DNA of 64,000 nucleotides from NCBI GenBank assembly GCA_034401135.1, contig JAWZSP010000002.1, forward strand, positions 4,588,001-4,652,000, written 5' to 3'. Positions 22,413 to 33,056 of the stretch are shown here, piece after piece. Numbering within the stretch: the first letter of the stretch is position 1; each line of letters opens with the position of its first letter. The position numbers were made by a program, and so were the translations under genes. Below the pieces are notes generated by a model, which saw nothing but the letters and a program-made list of their open reading frames with translations, ran no database searches and was not told the DNA's origin. The stretch comes from Volutella citrinella (taxonomy: Eukaryota; Ascomycota; Sordariomycetes; Hypocreales; Nectriaceae).

Positions 22413-23291
22413 TTTCAGTATACCAATCGAACTAAGAAAACCTATCTTGTGGCAGTTTGCCTTGAGGTGCCCTCTAGGAAACGTCGCGGCGAAGGTTCGA
22501 GTATGTCGTGGGCGGCACTAGCTAGTATTCAAATTCTTTTCCTCGCTGTTCTCAATGCAGAATGGATCGAGCACTGGCCATTCACTGTTGATACATGGCC
22601 TGTACCCGGAGCGACATCATGGTCCACGCACACCAAGGCAGCAGGCACAGCATTCCTCTGATGCGCTTCATGGTTCGGCTTGGTATGGAATGTCTTGGCC
22701 GCTGACGAATAGAACTAAAAATTTATTCATCATCTGACCAGACCGATGAAGGCAAAAGTCTTGCCGGTGTCTCAAATGGCAATTATCAACAGTCACCCTT
22801 AAACTGTGTTGCCAAGGCTCAGCTGAAACTCAGCTAAGCAGGGCGTTTCCTTGTTCAGTTCCCACATCAAAGGTCCTCCTAACAAGCTGGGGGTCTGAAC
22901 ATTTGCCCCAGGGTAGACTCCTTTTCCCCATTCGCTCTCTAGAAATAATGTCGTCTATTTTGGCGCGACGTGCCATAATTTTACCCCACACAATTATGCC
23001 GAGTCATACCAGCATCCCAATCACGGGAATTCCTGTTGCCAAGTGATGAGCGGTTCGTCGCCGCTTGACTACAAGGTGCATACAGGAAGAAAATCGGGCA
23101 AATGCTCTGTAATATGGAGGATAACATATATTAAACTACCCGATTCAAGGTTGTGCTTAACGAATGACAATGATAGCTATATCGGACTCGACGCAAGGGA
23201 ATGGCAGGCATCTTCGTAAGACAGGCACCCAAGTACTTAATGAAGGGCAGTTAAAACAATGACCAGAAAGAAGACGTTGCAAGATGCCACT
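22413..23291. other. intergenic region
   Basis: No coding sequence is supported. It should carry the promoter of the secreted-protein gene on its left and the terminator region of the helical-protein gene on its right. Confidence 0.4.
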
Positions 23292-24598
23292 TCATGCCTC
23301 CTTCTTCTTCAGCTCTTCCAGATGCTCCTTGATCTGCACCATCTTGGGGTCCTCGTTGGTCCACGAGTTGGCCGCTTCATCCTTTAGTCTCAGAGACCCG
23401 TAGATGGTGTCATCTGAAGACACGGGGATTTGCTTCAAGACGTCAGCTACGGGTGGGTAATCAGGATAGTCACTACTTACCGCGAACTTGTTGCCGACTT
23501 CCACAATCTTCTTGGCAATTTTGGCCGGCTTCTTCTCCGGGGGAATATCTTCATCGCTGTTGACCATGTCTTCGAACATCAACAGGGCGTAAATGTCATC
23601 CATGAAGCTAAAAGCTGACGAAACGCTCTCCTTGAGCTTGCGGACCAAGAACCGCTTGGTGGCGAGATCAAGGGTGTACCTGATTTGGCTCGTTAGCTTT
23701 AAAGTATCCGCGCTGGGTACAGAGGCGTGTGTTACTCTTGGCACTTCTTCATTTGCTTGTTGCCTTCGACACCCTCGTACACAAGTCCGCCGATGGTTGC
23801 AAGGACAGAGAGGACGACCATGGCTCTGGAAGCAATACGTCCGAATCGGATGAGTATACTCGCTTCCTCAGCACCCTCTGCCGCGAGGCTTCCAGTCTTA
23901 GCGGCGCCCTCGCCGATATTAACCTTTGACGCAGTCTCTTTGAACCGAAGCATCGCCTCTTCTGCACAAGCGGACAGACCCTTGACAGCCTCGCTTGTAA
24001 CCTGCGCGCCTACCGATGTTTATCAGTTTGATGGCGAATGCATAACGCCATTGGACTTTTACTCACCTTGGACTTGCAGCTCTACGACTTGGGCTGTAGC
24101 ACGTAGTCCGCTGCACCAGCTTCCCATCGCAGCAAAGGCCTTGAGACCCTTCTCACTGACTATTAATAGGTCAGTCACATTGACGCCTCTTAACAACCCG
24201 CAGAATTGCACTCACGGGCAGCACCGGCAACAAGCCCAAGACTGGCAACAGCGCCAGTGACAAACAGGATCATCTCGCCATTCTGGCCCGTCTTGTTAAT
24301 CTCCTTCTTGAGCTTTTCGTACTGCTCCCGATCCTCCTTTGGAAGAGCAGCAAGGGCCTGTTCCATGTACTCTTCGGTAGTGTCGAAGCCCTTGGACTTG
24401 GCAATGGTCGCGAGTGTGTCGTAGGCACGTTGATCTTTCTTCTTTTGCGTCTCGTTTTGAGACTTGATGTCGTCTTGGTACCCCGCGATATCGTTGGCGA
24501 GGTCTTTGACTCGCTGGATGCGGTTGACGTTGTCTGGGCCTGTGAGTAGAGATACGGTTTGCAGGTAAGAGGGTTCACATACCAGGATAGAGAACCAT
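23292..24598 (-). CDS. helical protein with two hydrophobic segments, member A of a divergent pair
   Basis: The first exon is only 16 nt (MVLYPG, split codon). Introns follow near 24540-24582, 24155-24215, 24009-24065 and 23681-23735. The protein is about 348-364 aa depending on an optional 48-nt intron at 23433-23480. Charged coiled-coil helices (VKDLANDIAGYQDDIKSQNE) precede a first hydrophobic segment (MILFVTGAVASLGLVAGAA). More helices follow, then a second (AMVVLSVLATIGGLVYEGV) and a helical C-terminal region ending NSWTNEDP and a Lys/Glu-rich tail. No signal peptide is seen. The same order of elements occurs in the gene starting at 25714. Coiled helices around hydrophobic hairpins recall alpha-helical pore-forming proteins, but that is inference from shape alone. 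I do not recognise a named family. Confidence 0.7.
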
Positions 24599-25713
24599 TT
24601 TGGGCGCGTGTATTGTGTGAGTGTGATGAGTCGAGCAATAGAAGTGAGTAAGGGATTGGAGTTGTGTGATCTGATAATTTGCACCAACCAAGGCTACTTA
24701 TAGTATAGGTCCAGGCTCGCATAACCGTTTCGTTTCGGCTTCATCCCCTTCACAGATGCCCGTCTACCATGGAATGAGTTGGAAACTAGAACTCTCCAAC
24801 TCCGGTTGGTGGCTGGCTGAAAAGTGTCATTACTGCTAAATAATTCGCTGAATGGGGAGAAGCCTGCTGTATCGCCGACCATAACTCACTTGGATGTAAG
24901 AAAATGATTCCAGCTCTTGGATATCCGGCTCAGTAGTGATGGCTTTTGGTCAGCGGTTACCACCACACGAACATTGGATGTTCAGCGGATGGCCGAGCAA
25001 TCGAATCATTCTGACCAAGAAACCACAGTTCAGCATCTATAGTGTGCCTATTATACTAGTCTAGGCCTTGGGATTGCTTCCCTATTTGTCTATATTGCCT
25101 TTAGCGCGCATATCGACTGTCTATATAAGTCATGTAAATTATTTGAATTGGTGCACATCGTTAGCTGAAAGAACTCAAGGAGGTTGCATAAAGCGGTGAC
25201 TTCTTTTGTCCGCTTATGTCCGCTGACACGAAAAGCCCGACGCACATCGCACCGGTAGTAGATGCGACCTCGATCGAGACATTTTCGGGGATACGTTACA
25301 TGGTCATCCGATCAAGCCTATAGCAAGCGGTTCCGATGCACCACTACCAATCGACGGGGCGCCTCGTGACTCTTCATTTGCTATTGCCTTCCACACCCTG
25401 CCCCGCAAGTCGACATCCGCGATAATTTTCCCCTCACTTTCTATCCTTGCCCTGCCAAGAAGGGAGGCTGTGGTAGTACCAACGACCGAATCAGGCAACC
25501 CCCCTGGGCCATGATCAATCTCAATCGCGTCGGGGTAATAGAATGTTGTTATCTGATGCAATGGCAATCCGCGGTGTATAAATTACAAACGAAACACCGT
25601 ACATCAGTATTATAGTATATAATCCAAACCAAAGAACGGGTGGACGAGATTACTTGCTCCCCAATAATCAGCCCTTTTTTTACTCCCTGATCTGGGTCTC
25701 TACAGTCTTCACG
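24599..25713. promoter_or_regulatory. shared upstream region of the divergent helical-protein pair
   Basis: This 1.1-kb gap lies between the two start codons and should contain both promoters, possibly coordinately controlled. It is AT-rich around 25040-25160. Short open frames on the minus strand (for example 25304-25567) show no motif and I do not call them. Confidence 0.4.
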
Positions 25714-27347
25714 ATGGGCAACAGCCAGAGTGTCGGATCCAGTGTCGGCGACCTCTTCTTTACGGACAACCCCAAGCGTCGCGATAGAGCCTTTCAGCTT
25801 GAGCACGATTGCCGCAGTGCCATCGATGAATTCAACCGTTCCAAGTCACAGTAGTAAGTGTTCTGTGCCAAGGCATTGTCAACGAATCACGTACTGACAT
25901 TCCTCTTCAGCGACAAAGATGTCGCGCGAGTCAAAGACCTCATGCATAAATACTTGAAGGATCACGGATTTGAGACTGTTTCGGAGCTAGACCAGCGTGT
26001 TCAAAGCATTCTGCAGGGGAAGGAGTTGCAGAACTGGCAGAAGCTAAAAAATGTGTATGCCCACCGATTCCAGCCCTTGTGCCTTTTCGACAACATGAAC
26101 TGACAGAAAATGCCGCAGACTGAGTGCCAACAGCTTCATTAGCGACCTAGTCATGGCGATCTCCGGCATTGGAGTAGTGCTTGGCGCAGGCACCGTCGGT
26201 ACGTTGGTACTGGCCGGTGTCATGTCAGGGCCCGTTGGTTGGGCAGCTCTCGCTACCGTCGGCGAGATCGCGGCCGCCGTCGCAGCTGTTGTCATTGTTT
26301 GGGGCGTCGTGGAAGGCGCTATAGAACGAGACGTGGGTTTCATCCTCATTGAGGCTACCTTCACACACTGACGTGGTACAGCAATTGCGAAAGACGATCA
26401 ACAGTCTCTTCCCTAAGCGACAAGACCTGTATATCCAGCTTCGCACTCTTCAGGCACATGCGTCATGGATTGCAGCTTTTGGTGAGGAACCGCGCTCGAG
26501 GCAAATATTTGTAATCTCAAGGCTGATATGAGACAGAAACCTTCTTCCTAGATGAAGATTTGAAGAAGAAGCCCCAGGTCTTTGCGAATCGCTACCAGAA
26601 GCAGTTTGAAGACGACACGGCCCGTGCCAAGGGCTCAACAGTTCAACAGGCAAGTGGACACTGGTGCATCACTAATTCTCTTCTGCTTCCTAACTCAATC
26701 AACCACAGGAGCTATACGAGTTGGACAAGAGAAGGAATAGTTGGATGAATGAAGATCCGAGCTCTGCCAAGCGTGGCCTTATGGCACCTGCACCAGTCTC
26801 CGACAGCTCCGAGAGGCCCGAGGTATGTGCCAACTCTTCAACGTCTTTTAAGAAGGAGCTGACCGTATCAGCGGACGATTATTCTCTCGGGCCAAGCCGG
26901 GAGCCAACACAAGTTCCAATCCCGGATCCTGCAGCAGGAGGGACGGGGCATGTGTAGATTCGAGGATACAAATACTGTGAGTTCTTTTCAACGTAATAAT
27001 GTTGTCTCGGACTCTGATGGTGTGTTTAGGGCGACGAGTGGGTTCTGGTTGTGGAAGATGCTCCATCAGTCGAACAAAAGAAGATTGTTGGACTCCATGA
27101 AGTCAGGTTTCAGTTGGCCAGAGTAGGTGCAGAAGATGAGCTGCTGGAGCACTGCCATGTAAGCTTTCCTCTCTGACTTGTGAGCGTTGTGTACTTTCAG
27201 CGGAGGACTTTTGAAGTTGGTGCCAAGACTGAGTGTTCAGACCGTGTTCGGTGTGGTTGTACTTTGTTCGTTAGCCTTAGCTTATATGTCATTTTCTCTT
27301 CATGCCAACTCGTTCAGCTTGTAGCACACCGTCTACCTAGTGCTTAA
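25714..27347 (+). CDS. helical protein with hydrophobic hairpin, member B of a divergent pair
   Basis: Nine exons close in frame to 401 aa: 25714-25853, 25911-26054, 26119-26332, 26382-26481, 26537-26649, 26709-26822, 26872-26976, 27030-27158 and 27201-27347. If the intron at 26823 is retained, the protein stops at 26957 (319 aa). The 5' exons are firm; the last three are less so. Helices with HGFETVSELDQRV and NWQKLKNV match GFDTTEEY and EQYEKLKK in member A. Hydrophobic segments follow (MAISGIGVVLGAGTVGTLVL; AAAVAAVVIVWGVVEG), then RNSWMNEDP, matching NSWTNEDP of A. It starts MGNSQS, a possible N-myristoylation site. Intron 26650-26708 is GC-AG. Function is unknown. Confidence 0.6.
26650..26708 (+). 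other. GC-AG intron in helical gene B
   Basis: The donor is CAG|GCAAGT and the acceptor ACCACAG|GAG, with CCTAAC as branch point. Removing these 59 nt joins STVQQ to ELYELDKRRNSWMNEDP, which aligns with the end of the partner gene. Reading through would shift the frame and lose that match. Confidence 0.75.
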
Positions 27348-28147
27348 TCGGTGAGTGTTTGCTGATATATGTTTGACTGAATCCTTTGCCTATTCTCAAC
27401 CTCGAATTCCCAGCGAGGATTGAATTTTAGGGTAGGCCACCCCTGGCATTGACCATCTCTTGTTAGAGTGGGGGACAGCTATAATTAGCATCGAGGAAAG
27501 GTGCAGGACTCACAATGGCACCCTGGCAGCCATTGTTGTGCGGCGGTGTAGCCCCTGGCTGGCCATGAGGCTGATTGGAGCCTGGCATTCAAAATACCAG
27601 CATGCTGTCACTTGAACATGCAATATTGCAACGGCTTACGGCGGTAGTCGCTCGCCAAAGCCCTGTCTCGTTGTCAGCCCTAGCCGCTTTTCGACGCGAA
27701 TTCCCCGCCTGTTTCATCAACCTGTCAACGAGCATGGGAACGGCCGCTAGCTGCAGTGGAGTGGGCTGATACTCGGAAGTCTGCCTCTCCAGGAATCCGA
27801 GCTCACACGCCATACTTGATTCGGTCATGGACAGGGCTGGCTGCTGTTCCTTCATTGCCTATCCCAGCTAGGGATTCAAGTAGCGTTAAATTGAACCCCG
27901 ATACGATATGGAGCCTCGGGGACCAAACCAGGGCTGTCAGACACTCTGGTTGGGCCTTTGGGCCTTGCCAAGCCGACATGGGCAAGATGCCTGGTCATCG
28001 TCTTACCAAGGACTCAGCATTGCAGATGAATAATAATTTGAATGGACTGACGATTGTCAGCACAGTCTTTGACCAGCAAGTTTCGTCCCGCGCCCACGGG
28101 CATTGTGACTTTTCATCCTCAATCCTTCGACAGCCGCCGATGCAATC
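27348..28147. other. intergenic region
   Basis: I see no supported gene. The right part is probably the promoter and leader of the next plus-strand gene. Confidence 0.4.
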
Positions 28148-30287
28148 ATGTCCAAGTCGTCGTCGATCGAGTCGCACGGTGTCGTGTCCGGAAAGGACAC
28201 GCCGCCGACACTGAAAGATGGCAGCCCCGAGCCCCAGGTGGTGGAAACCAGAGGCGAAGCAAGCACGCTCAAGGAGCAAGGGCCCAACTGGGTCTGAAGG
28301 TTGGCGTGCCAAGCGTCTTGATCATGTATCCGCTTGCCTATACTGGTACACACGCGCTCTTTGAACATTACTGCAGCTGCTGCATTGCTAACATACCCGC
28401 GCAGTCTTGTTTGGAATTGTGGCCTCGCTGCACAATGCAAAGGAGAGCAAGTTTGGAAACAATGTGCGGGAAGTCCTCCAGGTCGCGTCCACCGTCTGGC
28501 CCATCTCCTTCGCCGCCGTCCTGGGCCCGTTCCTCAAGACGCTGGCCCTCTACCGCGCCGAGAAGGGCTCTACGCTCGGCACCCTCGAGTATCTCACCAC
28601 CAGCCAGACGACCGTTGCTGCCATGACCAACTTTATCTTCTTTGGCCTCACGCACACCTGGACCATCGGCATCGTCGCAATGTGGGCGTTGAGTCCTATC
28701 GGAGGCCAGGCTGCCGTCCGCTCCTTGAGGCTCATCCCGCACAAGGAGGCGTCTACTCTGCCCGTCCTGCACTACCTTGGCAGTGACTTGGCCGACATGA
28801 ACACCTTTTTCGCGCCCAACATGACGGATCCGGGTGACAGCGGCGTCTTTTTGATGGGCAGCACGCGCAACGATTACCTCTTTGACATGAGGAACCACAT
28901 CGCGGCTTCGTTTTCTGGGCCTGACATCACCGTTTCCCATTCTGAGCGTTACAGTGACAACTTCACAAGCGCCGTCAATATCCTCGGAGGCAAGACCCAG
29001 GCAGCCAAGGCGGGTGTGCGAGACCTTTGGCGAAATGTGAGAGTTCCTTATCTGGAGCAGCTGCCTGGCTACAACGCCGCAGATCCCGAGGCATGGGTAA
29101 ATGCGATGTCTGTAGACGAGGTAATACCATATGCCTCCTTCATTGGTATCCCCATCCGCGGAGGCTCATTCTCCCGCGCTGGAAGATCCAAAATGGTGGT
29201 GCCGTACCACTACCAGACCGTCTCATGCGGCGACGACTTCAACGGGTCGGACTGGCTCCGAGCCGGCGCGGAAAAGCTCTTCTTTCACAACGTCACCAAG
29301 CTCCCAATCAACTTCCAGTCTCGCACGGGAGAAACGCGCCCGATCACATTCCCGCACATCTATGTTGATGTGCTGAACGACACGGCTTACCCGCTGCACG
29401 TCAAGAACAACCAATATCCCACGCAGGAGCCGTCCGAGAAGTTGAGCCTCGTCATTGGCGGGCAGTGCAGCCAAACTCCGGCTACAGACTTTTTGCGCGT
29501 GTGCACCCTGAGCACGACCTACGTCGATGTTGAGATTGAGTGTTCCAAGACAGCCTCCGACTTGGGTCTGGAGTGCCAGGCAGAGAAGATCCGGCACACC
29601 CCGGGTTATCCCATCAATGGAAACACGACCGCCCTATCAAACTTTGCCGCCCTGACGGGCATGATCTGGGAGTTACCATTTTCCACTGCGCGATACCACA
29701 TGACCCAAGCCAGTCTGATTGAAAAGTATCTCAAAGACCCGCCTTATACGCTACGCAACGACGCCGTTCCTGATCCACTTCCCGGGTGCTTCACGAACAT
29801 CCCCAAGGAAGCATGGGAGATCCGCTTCGCCACGGCGCTCAACACCGTCTTCAGAGCCTCGCTCAACTCGTCCGTCATCTCTGGCGGGGACGGCTTGAGC
29901 CTGGAGAGCCGCAACAAAATGTGGAAGAGCACTACGGCGTCGGTGGAGGAGGAGACGACGCGCCTGTACCGCCTGAACCCGGGCTGGTTCGCCGCGTGGC
30001 TCTTTGCGACGCTGGTGCTGTTCGTCTGCGCAGGCACAAATCTCGTGCTGCGGGCCATGATCATGGCGCCTGACATTCTGACCAGCATTGGCGGTCTGAT
30101 TAGAGACTCGCCTTACATCCAGCTACCACAGGAGAGGAGCGGCGAGGATGGGTTAGATCGGGTGCTGGAGATGAGGACGGCAGATATCAAGATTGCAGAT
30201 GTGCGTCCTGATGCCGAGGTAGGAAAGATTGCGTTGACGAATGACGCGGGTGCCCGAGGGCTGTCGCGGCAGAGACTGTATGAATGA
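28148..30287 (+). CDS. large multi-pass membrane protein of unknown function, 5' structure uncertain
   Basis: The long last exon (from 28405, acceptor CCCGCGCAG) is firm and reads about 627 aa. Upstream, an exon through LKVGVPSVLIMYPLAYT joins it across intron 28346-28404. The ATG at 28148 opens a coding-like frame (MSKSSSIESHGVVSG) that ends at TGA near 28292, out of phase with that exon. Either a weak short intron (donor about 28181) reconciles the frames, or a frameshift is present, or translation begins at 28324. The protein has three hydrophobic segments near the N-terminus, a large region with several NxS/T sites, and a C-terminal membrane segment (AWLFATLVLFVCAGTNLVL). The topology suggests a plasma-membrane or vacuolar protein; I cannot name a family. 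Confidence 0.65.
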
Positions 30288-30514
30288 GGTTGCCAAGCAT
30301 TGTCTACCGATGACAAGATTGAAGTAATGTTTATGTAGGGCGGTTGTATTGACATTAAATTGTCTAATAAATGAAAATGCGTAATGACCAGCACCGAGTA
30401 GACGACGGATAAAAGGCGTGAGAGTATGCTGAACGACTAATTTGAGCTCGATGGAACCATGGAATTGCTCCCAGTTCCTTTCACAGCTCTCGCTTTTGAT
30501 GGCCCGAGTTTCAT

Positions 30515-30934
30515 CTACTGCACCTTGTTCTTATTGCTGGGGGTAATGAAAATAAACAACATCCGAAAGACAATTGCACATGTAGTGATGCCAATGTTGG
30601 TGTTGACCTCTGCCGACGTGCCATGTCCATCACCAATAGCCCAGAGCACGCCTGTTAGCTTCGCGCCCTCAAAGAGAGCCTGGCCAGCCTGGATGCTCTT
30701 CCACAGAGCAATGTCGTGAGGTCGCGGGCGCAATACCAGAAGGTGGACGATTAGGAGGCAGCCGTAAGCCCCGGCCGTGGCGACGAGGAGGATGGTCGTC
30801 TCTGGTCGTGGAGGTGCGGCGTGAGGGGTTAGAGGTTGGAGAAAGGACGATGCGTTGAAGAGGTTGGAGACGATTGCGACGACGGCGAGCAGCGGGTCGC
30901 CAATTGTGAACCAGTAGCGGAATATTGGGTGCAT
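30515..30934 (-). CDS. four-helix membrane protein, DUF7704-like
   Basis: Starting at the Met of MHPIFRYWFTIGDPLLAV, the frame gives 139 aa with about four hydrophobic segments (PLLAVVAIVSNLFNAS; TILLVATAGAYGCLLIVHLL; SIQAGQALFEGAKLTGVLWAIG; IGITTCAIVFRMLFIFI). The RYWF...EP/DP opening and the alternation of helices resemble fungal DUF7704 proteins, which have no known function. The longer open frame up to 31105 adds a Pro-rich stretch unlikely to be translated. No introns are needed. Confidence 0.6.
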   Translation of the reverse strand: MHPIFRYWFTIGDPLLAVVAIVSNLFNASSFLQPLTPHAAPPRPETTILLVATAGAYGCLLIVHLLVLRPRPHDIALWKSIQAGQALFEGAKLTGVLWAIGDGHGTSAEVNTNIGITTCAIVFRMLFIFITPSNKNKVQ

Positions 30935-31461
30935 TGCGGTTGTCCTTGGATGGATGACGGTCTTGTGAGGCTTCTGCTTGTGTCTTTGCAGATGGCTGAT
31001 GCCTGGGCTCAGCGGCCTCGGCGGCGGGGCTAACGGGGAGAATTGCCCTGGGGAAAACTGGGGGGCTGGGGTGCTACAGTGTGCCACTGTAAGCCGGACT
31101 GGCAACTGGAGCTCTTCATCAGTGGGTGGTGGCCTTTGTCATTAGGCAGTCCCTTAAACATCCACCGTGTATTTTGGCCTTACATGTACTTGGCAATCCA
31201 AGCAAATCCTAAGGCTCAAGACCAAGAATCGCAGGCTTACCTGGTCAGCTGCGTTGCCAGCTGACACGTGCTGACCACGGCAGGCTACCCAGTCAATCGC
31301 CTTCATCCTTTTACGCCACGAAAACGCAGATGGGGCTGTCTCAGCACCCCGCCATTCCACCCGAGGTCGTGGCTGTGAGGCTAGAGAACATCTGACCGAA
31401 GAGTCAGCTCACAGCCTCACGCTCGAGTTTTCCAAGACTGTCATCACAGCATCGAAGTGAA
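30935..31461. promoter_or_regulatory. divergent promoter region
   Basis: The gap lies between the start codons of a minus- and a plus-strand gene and should contain both promoters. Nothing else is visible. Confidence 0.4.
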
Positions 31462-32992
31462 ATGGATCCGCTCTCCATCATTGCCAGCATCGCGGGCATC
31501 GCTACCGCGGGCACGGCCCTCGCAAAGGCCCTCTACAAGTTCATCTCGTCAAACCATGACGCCCCCAAGGAGATGCGGGACATTGCGCGAACCATCACCG
31601 ACCTCTCCATCATACTCAGCGAGCTCCGTCGGGTGCTGAGGGAGGGTGCCGAGCTATGCAACCGCAGGTATCTGCGACGCCTCAAATCGGCCATCCGCCG
31701 AGTTTCCAGGATTCAGGACGAGATCCATGAGCTCGTGGACGGGATCCAGAGTTTCACAAGCATAAAATGGAGACTGAAGCGACCGGAGATCCAGGAAAAG
31801 CTTGCGCAGATTGAGAGCCACAAAACTGGGATTAACCTGATGCTCAACATCTTGATTCTGGCCATCGCGACTAGAAAGCAAAAGTGAGACAGAAAACTTG
31901 ATGATTAGGCTGAGCTCATCACTAATGAGTTGCCTAGGCCATGTAATCCGTCTGGCCAGCACCATGATCACACAGACGCAGAGCACGATATCGAACTGCT
32001 CCGCCAACAATCCGAGAACTTGGCTTGCACTGCGCATCAGTCGCTTGTCGACCTCTCGCGGCACAACGAGGGGGATATTGACACGGATACAACACATGCT
32101 GATGGTGCCAGCTCGGAACAAGCTAATGAGACTGGTACAGCGCTCCAAGTCCGAGTGGTGCGTCGAGATTCCGATGATACAGCCGACTGGCTGTTCAACC
32201 TCGTATTCTCGTCCTACGCCGAGTCATGCATGGATGCCACCAGGGGCGACTCTGCCGATCCTTCATCCGAACCCGTAGACTCGGATATGGACGAGGAGGG
32301 CGACAAGTATCCCTCGAGTAACAGTAAAGACGGTGGGAGCAGTAGCATGGTGAAACGCCCCTCAGCGATGCAGCTAGATATTTATCAGCCCGGAGCAGCT
32401 TGTTCACTGGTCAACGAGCTACTTGCCGAGTGGACAGTGCTAACGGAAAGGGAAATTGAGAACGACGGAACCGTCGCCGCCACGCCAGAACGCACAAAAG
32501 CTAAGTCTCCGGCTGGTATAGTAGTGCCCAAGCTTCGGGAACCAATCCATCTAAAAGATGCACTCAACCGGAGATATACCCTACCGTTTCATCTCGCACA
32601 GACCTGGCGGGTAATGTGAACCCCTGGGAAACAAGACGTCATCGGTTTGCTAACAGTCCCAGGGCATGGATGAGCTCGTAAAGGCAGCATTTATACACGT
32701 TGACGGATTCACCAGTCGCGTGAATGAGAGCTGGTACGACCTGCTGAGCTCGGAGACGAAGGAGATTATACTACCACAGGCCTGGGAACGCACAGTGCAG
32801 CCTGGGATGCATGTCTATATGGTCATGTGGCCGATAGAGGAGGAGCCACGGACGAGACTAATGACAACACGGCCGGGTGGTGCGACGCCAACGCCGTCAG
32901 GGTTGCCGCCTCGGTATTCAGCCGTGGCTGGAGCCGCAGACAACACGACGACCGGTGACACGGGCAAACATAAGCAGCGAAGGGATAAGTAG
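31462..32992 (+). CDS. STAND-type N-terminal helical domain fused to a ubiquitin-like (ULD_2-type) domain, 3 exons
   Basis: Introns 31884-31937 and 32611-32662 give 474 aa with an exact frame. Residues 1-140 (MDPLSIIASIAGIATAGTAL, then charged helices) match the helical domain that opens many fungal NACHT/STAND and ankyrin proteins. The middle is acidic and probably disordered. Residues about 345-440 (EPIHLKDALNRRYTLPFHL, TWRGMDELVKAAF, EIILPQAWERTVQPGMHVYM) match the fungal ubiquitin-like ULD_2 pattern. No P-loop or NTPase is present. In STAND proteins such N-terminal domains pass the death or defence signal, so this may be an adaptor or free-standing effector; that is inference. A Pro/Thr-rich tail ends the protein. 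Confidence 0.8.
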
Positions 32993-33056
32993 GAGGTTCC
33001 TGTATTACTATCTCTATTCAACGAACCTGTCCGATTTCAGCACCTGCATTGATAGT

